A stretch of 64,000 nt of DNA from positions 186,001 to 250,000 of the forward strand of contig NZ_AXZL01000068.1 in assembly GCF_000485795.1 (NCBI RefSeq), written 5' to 3'. The DNA is from Shewanella decolorationis S12 (GTDB lineage: Bacteria > Pseudomonadota > Gammaproteobacteria > Enterobacterales > Shewanellaceae). Shown piece by piece: positions 7,334 through 15,924 of this stretch. A model generated the notes under the pieces. That model did not search any database. It was not told where the DNA came from and saw only the letters and a program-made list of their open reading frames with translations. Positions within the stretch are counted from its first letter, which is position 1, and each line of letters begins with the position of its first letter. The position numbers and the translations under genes are program-made.

Positions 7334-8983
7334 CTATTCATTGGCCATAGCTAATAGCGCGGGTAAAAACTCTTTATCCAAAGCGGCAATTTCACCTTGC
7401 TCGATAAGCACTTGATTTAGGATCTCATGGCTAGTCAAAGGATTAGCTAATACGACGCGAAACACCACTGTGGGCTGTCTAAAGTAGCGCGCGGGTTGAA
7501 TACGGGTACGGGAGACGAAGGATTTACCCTGTTCGCGTTGGTGTTTTTGAATAAATTGGGTTAGGCCATCGAGCAGCTCATTAAAGCGCGCGAGTTTCAC
7601 CTTATCGCCTTGTTCAATCGCCACTTGCATGGCGGCCTGCACCTCCGCGGGTACATAACGATAGGTGAGCAGGCACAGCTCTGGCGCGGTGACTAGCTCA
7701 AAGTCAGGGTGTGCGTCGATTTGCTCGGCAAAATAACGGGCTTTTTCAAGGCTGTTATTGATCAGGATTTCGTAACCATCGCGGCCGATAATCTGCAAAC
7801 AGGCGTGCACTAACATGGCCATGCCGGGGCGTGAGCCTTCGAGCGTTTGGCTGCCTAAATCCTTGGAGCCTCGACGCAGAATATATTCGGCGTGGTGGGC
7901 AATGGCATGGGCAAACTCAGGGTTTTTAAATAACACCATACCCGCGCCCATGGGGACATACATTTGCTTATGGGCATCGATGGTGACTGAGTCAGCGAGT
8001 TCAATACCATCGAGCAAGTGACGGTATCTATTGGATAATAGGCTTGCGCCGCCCCAAGCCGCATCCACATGGAAGTGGCAGTTTAGCTCACTTGCTAAGG
8101 CGGCAAGTTCGCGCAGTGGGTCGATATTGCCCGTCTCGGTTGTGCCTGCTACCCCAACAATCGCCATGACTTTGATGCGTTTATTCGCCAGTTCGGCGGC
8201 GACTTCGCGCATTTTGGCAACATCGACTTTATTATTGCCATCGGTTGGGATGCTGATGATATTGTCGCGACCGATACCGAGCAGATCGACGGCCTTACCT
8301 AAGGAGTAGTGGCCGCGCTCGGAGACCAGAATCGCTAAATCATCGAAGCCATAGTGGCGCAGCGCCTTGATTAAGCCTTCGCGGGTCACGCCTTTAAAGT
8401 CGCCATCGGCCTTGAGTAATTGGTTGCGGGCAATCCACAGGGCTGTGATGTTAGCCACTGTGCCGCCGGAGCAAAATGCGCCGAGGGAATGGTTGGCGCT
8501 GTGCATCCAATTACGATAAAAATCATCATTTTGGGCGTAAATCAAATGGTGCATCATGCCGAGCACTTGGCGCTCAAGCGGCGTAAAAGCTTTGGAGGTT
8601 TCGATTTTGACCAAGTTTTGATTCAGCCCCACCATCATTTTCGACAGTGGCAACACGAAATAGGGCAGTGCCGAGGTCATATGGCCGATAAAACTGGGCG
8701 CCGCCGTATGCACCGAATGCGCCACGAGATTCTGCATGATTTCGTCGGTGTAGTCGGAGACAAAACGCGGCTGGCTTGGAATTTCAAAGGCTTGAAAATC
8801 GGTCTCGATTTCGGAGAGCGGCTTTTCCAGCGCGGCAATGCTGTCACCCAAAAAGCCGGCTAAGTCCTCGGAAAGCTTCTGCTCGATAATGCTTAAGGTG
8901 GATTCCGCATCTTCGGGCACAGTGAAAATTCGCATCAAACTGTCTTCGGATGCGATGGCTTGGCGAGGGAGTTTTTGGGTCAT
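7334..8983 (-). CDS. panP: PLP-dependent aspartate 1-decarboxylase PanP
   Basis: A 549-residue group II PLP decarboxylase, often labelled glutamate decarboxylase. Length and sequence fit the PanP family of Vibrio and Shewanella, which makes beta-alanine from aspartate for pantothenate and CoA synthesis in bacteria without pyruvoyl PanD. PLP site elements are visible: His225 in SERGHYSLGK, Asp307 in HVDAAWGGA, and the Schiff-base Lys339 in TIDAHKQMYVPMGAG. The substrate-pocket region FIGHMTSALPYF is near residue 98. Monocistronic, with its own terminator at 7253-7280. Decarboxylase identity is certain; aspartate specificity is inferred from family resemblance. Confidence 0.85.
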   Translation of the reverse strand: MTQKLPRQAIASEDSLMRIFTVPEDAESTLSIIEQKLSEDLAGFLGDSIAALEKPLSEIETDFQAFEIPSQPRFVSDYTDEIMQNLVAHSVHTAAPSFIGHMTSALPYFVLPLSKMMVGLNQNLVKIETSKAFTPLERQVLGMMHHLIYAQNDDFYRNWMHSANHSLGAFCSGGTVANITALWIARNQLLKADGDFKGVTREGLIKALRHYGFDDLAILVSERGHYSLGKAVDLLGIGRDNIISIPTDGNNKVDVAKMREVAAELANKRIKVMAIVGVAGTTETGNIDPLRELAALASELNCHFHVDAAWGGASLLSNRYRHLLDGIELADSVTIDAHKQMYVPMGAGMVLFKNPEFAHAIAHHAEYILRRGSKDLGSQTLEGSRPGMAMLVHACLQIIGRDGYEILINNSLEKARYFAEQIDAHPDFELVTAPELCLLTYRYVPAEVQAAMQVAIEQGDKVKLARFNELLDGLTQFIQKHQREQGKSFVSRTRIQPARYFRQPTVVFRVVLANPLTSHEILNQVLIEQGEIAALDKEFLPALLAMANE

Positions 8984-9165
8984 GGGGCTTGCCGTCTATT
9001 AATTCTTATAGTGAAACCGCAAAGGTGATTAAGAGTATAACCAAATACATGGCGCTTAAACCCGTTTACGGATTACCAAAAAGGGAGCTCACTTTACTGC
9101 AAGGCCTTTTAGGCATCAAGCACTAAAACACCACTTGAGTTAGTGCTTGGGTTACAGAATAAACA

Positions 9166-9187
9166 AAGGCGCTATGAATAGCGCCTT
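9166..9187 (-). terminator. Intrinsic terminator of the glycerate operon
   Basis: Arms AAGGCGCTAT/ATAGCGCCTT with a two-base loop, followed on the minus strand by TTGTTTATT. It lies about 40 bases past the garK stop. Confidence 0.8.
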
Positions 9188-9225
9188 GGGTGTCTGTCGT
9201 GAGCTATCACAACACTAAGGTAAAG

Positions 9226-10371
9226 TTAACGCTGGCCCAGCATCAAGACCGCGGCAATGTTACGGGCGGTATTGGTCAGATTTGTTTTGGCGTTAGCCAG
9301 TACATCGTCCAGTGGACTTAAGTGTGGAATGATGGGGAAAATCGCCGCCATACCTTCCTCTAGCACGGCATTAGCATTGTCGCCAAGGCAACCGGCAATT
9401 CCGATAGTCGGAATATTTTGCAGCTGCGCTTGTTTTAAGACGCCCATAGGAGTTTTGCCAAAGATGGTCTGGCCATCGATTCGGCCTTCGCCCGTGATAA
9501 CAAGATCCGCGCCGCGAATTTTGTCTGCCAATCCCACCGTTTGCATCACAATCTCGACACCGGGTTTAAGCTCTGCGCCTAAAAAGGCCATTACGCCCAG
9601 CCCCATACCGCCCGCTGCGCCCGCACCTGCTTGGTTGCGGTGATCGGTGACGCCGCTTTGGGCAATCACATCGGCATAGTGGCTTAGTGCTGCATCTAAG
9701 GTGCTCACCATCTCGGGTGTTGCGCCTTTTTGTGGGCCAAATATGGCCGAGGCGCCGCGCTCGCCGCAAAGCGGATTATCGACATCGCAGGCCACTTCAA
9801 AGGTACATTCTTTCAGTAGTGGATGAGCATGGCTCATATCGATACTGGCAAGCTGAGAGAGCGCCGCGCCGCCCGCACTTAAGGTTTTACCTTGTTTATC
9901 CAGCAGTAAAATATCCAGCGCTTGGGCCATACCTGCGCCGCCATCATTGGTCGCACTGCCGCCTAAGCCTAAAATAATGTGTTTTATCCCGCGATTGAGC
10001 GCATCACAAATCAGCTCGCCCGTACCATAACTGGTGGTGAGCAGCGGGTTACGCTGGTCCCTCGGTACATGGTGTAAACCCGAGGCGGAGGCCATTTCAA
10101 TCACCGCAATCGTGTTTTTGGCTTGCTGGCCTAAAATGCCGTAATGGGCTTTGACTTTATGGCCGAGCGGCCCCATGACCTCTAAATTGACAATGCTGCC
10201 GCCAGTGGCATCGACCATAGATTGCACAGTGCCTTCGCCGCCGTCGGCGACGGGGATTTTGACAATCTCACAGTCTGGGATCACTTGTGTTAAGCCTTGT
10301 TCGATCGCATTAGCTACATCGAGTGCGCTTAAGCTTTCTTTAAAGGAATCGGGGGCGATAACTATCTTCAT
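9226..10371 (-). CDS. garK: Glycerate 2-kinase (GarK family)
   Basis: A 381-residue type-1 glycerate kinase, which phosphorylates D-glycerate with ATP to 2-phosphoglycerate, feeding lower glycolysis. Conserved elements include MKIVIAPDSFKESLSA at the N terminus, VADGGEGTV near residue 44, the glycine-rich GLGGSATNDGGAGMAQAL near 155-172, and VITGEGRIDGQT near 290. Full length. The start has AGGA seven bases upstream. It follows the GntP permease gene by 58 bases on the same strand, so uptake and phosphorylation of glycerate are probably encoded in one transcript under CdaR control. Confidence 0.92.
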   Translation of the reverse strand: MKIVIAPDSFKESLSALDVANAIEQGLTQVIPDCEIVKIPVADGGEGTVQSMVDATGGSIVNLEVMGPLGHKVKAHYGILGQQAKNTIAVIEMASASGLHHVPRDQRNPLLTTSYGTGELICDALNRGIKHIILGLGGSATNDGGAGMAQALDILLLDKQGKTLSAGGAALSQLASIDMSHAHPLLKECTFEVACDVDNPLCGERGASAIFGPQKGATPEMVSTLDAALSHYADVIAQSGVTDHRNQAGAGAAGGMGLGVMAFLGAELKPGVEIVMQTVGLADKIRGADLVITGEGRIDGQTIFGKTPMGVLKQAQLQNIPTIGIAGCLGDNANAVLEEGMAAIFPIIPHLSPLDDVLANAKTNLTNTARNIAAVLMLGQR

Positions 10372-10429
10372 TCAAAATCCTACAGCTTTTTGGGCGCACG
10401 GATGCGCCCAAGGATGAGAAAAGTGCGGC

Positions 10430-11788
10430 TTAGAGCAGCACTAAGCTTAGTACATACACGGTCAGCATTGCGGTGACGCCTTGGATAAGGGTCGCCATGG
10501 TTTGTGCTTTATAGGCTTGTTTAACGCTCATGCGGCTAAATTGAGTCACCACCCAGAAGAAGCTGTCGTTGGCGTGGGAGACTGTCATGGCGCCAGCACC
10601 AATGGCCATTACGGTTAACACACGGCCCATATCGCTACCAAGACCAATATCGCCGAGCATTGGCGCGACTAAGGCCGAGGTTGCCACTAGGGCAACGGTG
10701 GATGAACCTTGAGCCGATTTCAGCGCGGCGGCGACGATAAAGGGCATAAAGATACCCACCCCTAGCGCCGACAGTGAACTACCGAGGAAGTCACCGATAG
10801 GTGTGGCTTTTAACACGGCGCCAAAGGCACCACCGGCACCGGTGATCAAAATAATCGGTGCTGCGGCAACGAGGCCTTGGCTGATGCGCTCACTAAACTC
10901 GGCAATCTTGTTATCGCTTTTCAGTAACAGCAGTGACAGGAACAGACCGATAAGTAGGGCGTTAACGGGTTGGCCAAGGAAAACCAACAGGCTGAATAGG
11001 CCTTCTTTGCCCAGTGGCGCAGAAGGGAAGTTAGCGATAGAACCTAAGCAAATTAATAGGATAGGCACAAAAATCGGTGCAAATGCCTTTAATGGGCTAG
11101 GGAGAGTGCCATAGCTTTGTTTTAAGGCTTCAAAATCAGCGGCTTGGGCTTTGAGTTCTTCCGCGCCTTCACCATCGGGTTCAACACTGGCAAAACGGTT
11201 CGCCCATAGCATGCCCGCAAGTGAGGCAACGGCAGCAACAAATAAACCAACACCAATCACTAAGCCTAAGTTGGACTCTAACCCTAAGTTACCCGCCGCG
11301 GCGATAGGGCCAGGTGTGGGCGGCACGAAGGTATGAGTGGCATAAAGACCTGTGGCTAATGCAACACTCATGGACACGCTCGAAACCTTCATGCGGTTGG
11401 CCATGGATTGTTTAAGCGAGTTTAAGATCACAAAACCCGAGTCACAAAACACCGGAATCGACACTAAATAACCGATGATGGACATAGTGAGTGTGGGGAA
11501 GCGTTTACCCAAGACTTTGATAACGACGTCTGCCATGGTAATGGCGGCGCCACTTTTTTCGAGAATGATGCCGATAATGGTCCCGAGCACGATTACAAGG
11601 CCGATATAACCGAGGATATTACCAAAGCCTGTGGTGATGGTTTTGGCAATATCGCCACTCGGTAAACCGTAGGCGAAGGCGGCGATAAAGGCGGCCAGAA
11701 TTAAGGTTAAAAACGGATGGAGCTTAAATTTTGAGGTCGCGATAACAATAAATGCAATCACACCGATGAGGATGAGCACTAAGTTCAT
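10430..11788 (-). CDS. GntP family permease, probably for D-glycerate
   Basis: A 452-residue polytopic inner-membrane proton symporter of the GntP (gluconate/H+) family, with about 12 hydrophobic segments. Family features include the N-terminal LILIGVIAFIVIATSKFKLHPFLTLILAAF, IPVFCDSGFVIL, the THTFVPPTPGPIAAAG loop, and SAQGSSTVALVATSA and SHANDSFFWVV near the C terminus. Gluconate is the classical substrate, but location directly upstream of a glycerate kinase and next to a CdaR regulator points to D-glycerate. A likely operator palindrome lies about 175 bases upstream (11964-11991). Confidence 0.9.
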   Translation of the reverse strand: MNLVLILIGVIAFIVIATSKFKLHPFLTLILAAFIAAFAYGLPSGDIAKTITTGFGNILGYIGLVIVLGTIIGIILEKSGAAITMADVVIKVLGKRFPTLTMSIIGYLVSIPVFCDSGFVILNSLKQSMANRMKVSSVSMSVALATGLYATHTFVPPTPGPIAAAGNLGLESNLGLVIGVGLFVAAVASLAGMLWANRFASVEPDGEGAEELKAQAADFEALKQSYGTLPSPLKAFAPIFVPILLICLGSIANFPSAPLGKEGLFSLLVFLGQPVNALLIGLFLSLLLLKSDNKIAEFSERISQGLVAAAPIILITGAGGAFGAVLKATPIGDFLGSSLSALGVGIFMPFIVAAALKSAQGSSTVALVATSALVAPMLGDIGLGSDMGRVLTVMAIGAGAMTVSHANDSFFWVVTQFSRMSVKQAYKAQTMATLIQGVTAMLTVYVLSLVLL

Positions 11789-11963
11789 AGGATGTCCCGT
11801 TCAGTCTTGGCTGAAGTTCTTAAGTGGTTTTGGCTGTTTTTGTAGGGCGCAGTCTTTATTTAACCCCAAGTCAAATAAAGGTTGCTTTAAGGTCAGCCTA
11901 TTATTGAACACTGTAAACTGAATAGCTTTGGGTAAATCGACGGAATTACAGGCGGAATTGGCC

Positions 11964-11991
11964 ATTATTTTGTGCATGCGCACAAAATAAT
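11964..11991. promoter_or_regulatory. Perfect 12-bp-arm palindrome upstream of the glycerate operon (candidate CdaR operator)
   Basis: Arms ATTATTTTGTGC and GCACAAAATAAT around ATGC, in the only promoter-bearing gap upstream of the permease-garK pair (11789-12058). It has no T-run and does not look like a terminator. CdaR, encoded about 1.2 kb upstream, is the natural candidate ligand; this assignment is inference. Confidence 0.55.
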
Positions 11992-12058
11992 GACCGTGAA
12001 TTCGAATGTAATGCTAAGAATATTGTTTTGCTCACGCGAACCGCACCGCGAGCCGTGC

Positions 12059-13057
12059 TTATTGACGACGGATAAAGGACTCGACATATGCCGCGGTGCG
12101 GGCATTGAGAATTGGGTCATCTGACGCTGCTATGCCTTTGGGTAAGAGCAGAGGGTTAAAGATGCTTTTATCGCATTGTTGCACTTGAGGATCGCTGTCG
12201 CGCTTACCATCAATCACCACTTTGCCGACGAGAATGCGCTGGCGGTTTTCGGGCCAGAGCACAGTCGGATTATTAATCTCATCGCCCTGTTCCGCTAACT
12301 GAATATACAGATCCCACTGTGCTGGCTGGGTGTTTATGCGCTGGAGTAATTCCGCCTTTAAAAAATCATCCCCCAGATTGGCAAGTTCACTGGCTGACAG
12401 TGCTGCGGTGCCCGCTACGGGTTCAAAAATCCATTTACCCGCAATGCTGTTATTTTGCTTGTCGGTAAACAGAAAGCTGTTTACGCCAAAGTAGCGACTA
12501 TTGGCAAAGCTGGGGCTGGGTGGCTGTTGTGTTAGATAGTTGAAAAAGGCTTTGGCATCGGGCTTATTATCGATAAGCCACTGTTTTCCTTCGGCACCTT
12601 GTTTCACTTTGGTCTGAAAGGTAAAAAAATCATCCAGATTGCTGGCAAAGAATATCGGCACATTGGTAGTGACAAAGTTCAGGTTTTCTTTATCGCCATC
12701 AATTTTGAGTGACATAAAGCGCCCTGGGGTTTTATCGGAAAGTTTAGGATTGGTACCGCCGAGGGAAAAACGGGCGGTCACTTTAATGGGATTTTGGTTA
12801 AAAAAGGGAATGTTGAGTGAATCGTGTAATTTAGGATTTGGGGCAAAGTAACCCGAGGTACAAAACCCTTTTGTATGATTACGCAGTTTCACTTTTTTAC
12901 CCGCTTCGCGACTCGCCGCATCTGGCGTGCCGTTCACAGCATCGACTAATTCGGCAATGGTTCGCTCTGCCGCGTTGGCGATTGGGGCTGCAAACATTGA
13001 GCCGACCATTAGGCAAGCGGTGGTGAATAAGCTAAGTTTGACATGAAATGGCTGCAT
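12059..13057 (-). CDS. Catalase-related periplasmic peroxidase (SrpA-like)
   Basis: A 332-residue small catalase-family heme protein. An N-terminal signal peptide (MQPFHVKLSLFTTACLMVGSMFAAPIANA, cut before AERT) places it in the periplasm. The distal heme His is in KLRNHTKGFCTSGYF, and the proximal Tyr is in the C-terminal RTAAYVESF motif. The length of about 330 matches catalase-related peroxidases rather than full catalases, so peroxidase activity is more likely than efficient dismutation. The ATG at 13057 follows AAGGAAAG; upstream in-frame codons would bury the signal peptide. It lies between cdaR and the permease genes but is not clearly tied to glycerate metabolism. Confidence 0.85.
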   Translation of the reverse strand: MQPFHVKLSLFTTACLMVGSMFAAPIANAAERTIAELVDAVNGTPDAASREAGKKVKLRNHTKGFCTSGYFAPNPKLHDSLNIPFFNQNPIKVTARFSLGGTNPKLSDKTPGRFMSLKIDGDKENLNFVTTNVPIFFASNLDDFFTFQTKVKQGAEGKQWLIDNKPDAKAFFNYLTQQPPSPSFANSRYFGVNSFLFTDKQNNSIAGKWIFEPVAGTAALSASELANLGDDFLKAELLQRINTQPAQWDLYIQLAEQGDEINNPTVLWPENRQRILVGKVVIDGKRDSDPQVQQCDKSIFNPLLLPKGIAASDDPILNARTAAYVESFIRRQ

Positions 13058-13136
13058 GGGACTTCTTTCCTTAATGATTAACCGTATGGGTGACACCTTT
13101 AGGTATAGGAAAGGACAAAGCGGAAAAATCTTTCAT

Positions 13137-13154
13137 TAATATTGCGCAATATTA
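13137..13154. promoter_or_regulatory. Perfect 18-base palindrome upstream of the catalase-like gene
   Basis: TAATATTGCGCAATATTA, a fully symmetric sequence 80 bases before the catalase-like start and 57 bases after the cdaR stop. It could be an operator; the protein that binds it is unknown. Confidence 0.45.
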
Positions 13155-13210
13155 CTATGAGGCTGAAAGGCTTAGGCGCAAATTCTGATTGGGCTATCCC
13201 GCGACGATTA

Positions 13211-14443
13211 TTACTCCAACTGATAATTGGAGGTATCTATCAACTGCCCAAGATAAAGACTTAATAGCCCATGCAGGGAATGGATATCGGTGTTAGTGAG
13301 TTGCTGAATTTTATCTAATCGATATCGCAAGGTATTTCGATGAATAAATAGTGCATCTGCACATTGCTGCACATCGCCAAAGTGGGTGATATAGGCGGCT
13401 AAGGTTTTACGTAGCTGGCCGTTTTTATCGGCCTTGGCTAATTGCTGATAGGCATTTGTGAGTGCTTGGCCACGCCAATCATGCTTGAGTCCCGACAGTA
13501 GTACTTGTAACGAGTAATCTTCAAACAGGTATTTAGTCCCTTCGGGGTTAAGTTGCTTGCCGATGCTCAAGGTTTCTTGGGCGGTTTGGTAGGAACGCGC
13601 AATACCGCCTTTTTCAGGGAAAAAATGCCCAAGTGCGATTTTAAAATTTAAATCCATTTGCGCGGGCAAGCGTTGTAGCAGTTTATCGATACGTTGATTT
13701 TCAAGCTCGGGATCCCATTGTTTTCCATCCAGAAACGCGGGTTTTAAGATCACCAGTTGCGACATGGATGTCATGGCAATCAAGTTGCCTCTGTCGGGGT
13801 TTTGCAGTAAATGCAGCACTTGCTTGAGCGTTTCGCTGACTCTGGGATTATGCTCGTCTGTGCTTTGCCCGCTCTGGACTAATGGAGAAAAGGCATCAGA
13901 TTTGTGCTGGGTTGGCGTGGATTGCTTTTCGCTGACCTCAATAATGGCGGCCACTCGCGGCAGATTGATATCAATATCGAGCTGCCTGGCCCAGCGGTGC
14001 AATTGCTCATCATCATCGGTTTGTGCCTTAATAAGTTGCAGGATAAATTCTTCACGTTGGCGGTTTTCCCACTGCAACTTATCCTGCAAATTAGCTTGCT
14101 CGACAATCATCTCTGCGGTCATTTTTAGCAGCTCACCGTAGTGGGTTAACTCGGCCGGATCGCCTGTAATCCCAATCACTCCAATGATTTGTCCTTGATA
14201 ATGCAAGGGTAAATTAATGCCGGGTTTGACACCATGTAAACCAGAGGCGACTTCTTCGCTCAGTTCTACATTACGATTTTGTGCTATGGCTAACAATGCG
14301 CCTTCGTGGACTGAACCCATTCGTTTGGGATCGCCTGATCCTAAAATCACCCCTTGACCATTCATCACATTGATATTGTGTCCGATGATTTTCATCGTAC
14401 GACTTACAATTTGCTTGGCGATGGCAGAATCGAGCAGATACAT
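13211..14443 (-). CDS. cdaR: CdaR (SdaR) family sugar-diacid/glycerate-responsive activator
   Basis: A 410-residue transcription factor with an N-terminal sugar diacid recognition domain (MYLLDSAIAKQIVSRTMKIIGHNINVMNGQG, then GVKPGINLPLHYQGQIIGVIGITG). The C-terminal PucR-type helix-turn-helix reads LAAYITHFGDVQQCADALFIHRNTLRYRLDKI. In enterobacteria this family activates glucarate, galactarate and glycerate genes. Here only glycerate genes (garK and a GntP permease) are nearby, so glycerate is the likely inducer. It starts 18 bases downstream of the glycosylase gene, so it may be read from an upstream promoter. Confidence 0.88.
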   Translation of the reverse strand: MYLLDSAIAKQIVSRTMKIIGHNINVMNGQGVILGSGDPKRMGSVHEGALLAIAQNRNVELSEEVASGLHGVKPGINLPLHYQGQIIGVIGITGDPAELTHYGELLKMTAEMIVEQANLQDKLQWENRQREEFILQLIKAQTDDDEQLHRWARQLDIDINLPRVAAIIEVSEKQSTPTQHKSDAFSPLVQSGQSTDEHNPRVSETLKQVLHLLQNPDRGNLIAMTSMSQLVILKPAFLDGKQWDPELENQRIDKLLQRLPAQMDLNFKIALGHFFPEKGGIARSYQTAQETLSIGKQLNPEGTKYLFEDYSLQVLLSGLKHDWRGQALTNAYQQLAKADKNGQLRKTLAAYITHFGDVQQCADALFIHRNTLRYRLDKIQQLTNTDIHSLHGLLSLYLGQLIDTSNYQLE

Positions 14444-14461
14444 GGTCTGTGCCTATTTCAA

Positions 14462-15094
14462 TTAAGAATTTAATAATGCTGCGATACGTGATCTTATCTT
14501 AGGAATAAGTACTCGTTCAAATTCGGGATGTTGTTTTAGCCAAAGGTTATTTCTAGGGCTAGGGTGGGGTAACACGATCACATTGGGCCAATAATGCTGC
14601 CATTGTTCACATGCTTGGGTGACAGTCATTTTTGAGTGTAGATGGTATTCAATCGCATATTGGCCAAGGACCAGCACTAACTCTATCTGTGGCATCAAGG
14701 CGAGTAACCTTTCATGCCAGGTCGCAGCGCACTCGGGGCGGGGGGGCTTATCGCCCTGCTTTTTACCGTTGCGTTCAATGGTTCCCGGAAAGCAAAATCC
14801 CATCGGCACTATGGCAAACCGCGCGGGGTCATAAAATTGCTCCCGACTGACATTTAGCCACACCCTAAGCCGCTCACCGCTAGCATCGTCGAAGGGAATG
14901 CCCTTATGGTGAGTTTTTACGCCGGGGGCTTGGCCAGCGATTAAGATCCTTGCTTGGCTACTGGCTTGCAAGATAGGTTTAGGCGGCAAGGGCAACTCTG
15001 TCCGACACTGTTGGCAAGCACGGATTTGCTGGAGCAGTTCACTTAGCTCTGCGGAGCAATTTGGCTCGATAGCTGGGCGTGAAGTGTCTGTCAT
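14462..15094 (-). CDS. Uracil-DNA glycosylase superfamily protein
   Basis: A 210-residue member of the UDG superfamily. Motif 1 is visible as ILIAGQAPGVKTHHKGIPF and motif 2 as the C-terminal VLPHPSPRN. An N-terminal CxxC (CQQCRTELP) is present but the full four-Cys iron-sulfur set of family 4/5 enzymes is not obvious. Likely role: excision of uracil or another lesion from DNA, although many proteins of this subgroup are uncharacterised. The ATG at 15094 follows the TGA of the upstream gene by two bases; a TTG at 15100 would overlap it. The two are translationally coupled. Confidence 0.75.
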   Translation of the reverse strand: MTDTSRPAIEPNCSAELSELLQQIRACQQCRTELPLPPKPILQASSQARILIAGQAPGVKTHHKGIPFDDASGERLRVWLNVSREQFYDPARFAIVPMGFCFPGTIERNGKKQGDKPPRPECAATWHERLLALMPQIELVLVLGQYAIEYHLHSKMTVTQACEQWQHYWPNVIVLPHPSPRNNLWLKQHPEFERVLIPKIRSRIAALLNS

Positions 15095-15096
15095 CC

Positions 15097-15705
15097 TCAA
15101 GCCCCAAATTTGCTTAATAAATGAAAGAGCCAGTAGCCAAAGAGCGCATAGGACGCAGCTAATATAAGATAACTCATTGTTTTGGCGATGAGTTTTTGGG
15201 CTTCTGTGTTGGGGCGTGAGGCTATAGCAATATGCGCAAGAATAATCGCAAACAGTGCGCAGGGCGGCACTAGATAACTGATACCTAACACGAGTATGGC
15301 GCCAAGATTCAGTAACCAGTTAGCATGTTGGTTACTGGGCTGGTTAAGTTGACGCAACTGCAGCGGCAATAAAATCAATCCTACTCCCACAATGATCATG
15401 CCGAGATTGAGGGCAAAGTCGCTCCAAGAGCTGTGATCATAAAGAGTTAAGGCAAAGGCGAGTAGAGGTACTATGAGTGCGCTCAGCACATGGCGTTTAG
15501 CAAAGATGGGATTACGATACTGACCTGCAAAAAAGAACAACCCTTGCATTAAGCTATTGAGCAAGGTAAATCCGCCAAGACCTACGATGATAAATAAGCT
15601 TGCCGAGCCACCGCTTGAATCAAATGCTAAGGCAGGGGTAGAGAGCAAACTTAAGCCGACAAAGGCAGGCAGAGGCGATAAACGCCAAGAAGTGAAGAAC
15701 GACAT
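15097..15705 (-). CDS. Six-helix inner-membrane protein of unknown function
   Basis: A 202-residue hydrophobic protein with an N-terminal signal or anchor (LPAFVGLSLLSTPALA) and about five further membrane segments (FIIVGLGGFTLLNSLMQGLFF, VLSALIVPLLAFALTLY, LGMIIVGVGLILLPLQL, LLNLGAILVLGISYLVPPCALF, YLILAASYALFGYWLF). I do not recognise a family. The ATG at 15705 is preferred over an upstream TTG. It is the first gene of a likely operon with the glycosylase gene and perhaps cdaR. Confidence 0.65.
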   Translation of the reverse strand: MSFFTSWRLSPLPAFVGLSLLSTPALAFDSSGGSASLFIIVGLGGFTLLNSLMQGLFFFAGQYRNPIFAKRHVLSALIVPLLAFALTLYDHSSWSDFALNLGMIIVGVGLILLPLQLRQLNQPSNQHANWLLNLGAILVLGISYLVPPCALFAIILAHIAIASRPNTEAQKLIAKTMSYLILAASYALFGYWLFHLLSKFGA

Positions 15706-15881
15706 CAAATATCCACTGAAAATTAACGGGCTGAATTAACATCCGCTAAAGTGCTTGTGAACTCAAGGAATACCTTATTTTGAGTGCGAGTTTTGCTCCA
15801 GAGTCTGATCTTATTCAAGATTTTTGCTTCTGGAATAGCCAGAACTTGCATTCAAAGCGCGGTAAGTTTTTGTTGGCAATA

Positions 15882-15905
15882 AAAAAGCCCGCAGTGCGGG
15901 CTTTT
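15882..15905 (-). terminator. Intrinsic terminator after mtrB
   Basis: Arms AAAAGCCCGC/GCGGGCTTTT with a three-base loop, followed on the minus strand by T residues. It ends the mtrCAB transcript about 20 bases after the mtrB stop. Confidence 0.88.
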
Positions 15906-15924
15906 GACTATCAATAAACGCAGA

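Noticed and set aside
11801..11983. 60-codon open frame upstream of the GntP permease gene
   Set aside because: It has no ribosome site or recognisable domain and overlaps the operator palindrome, so it is better read as the promoter region.
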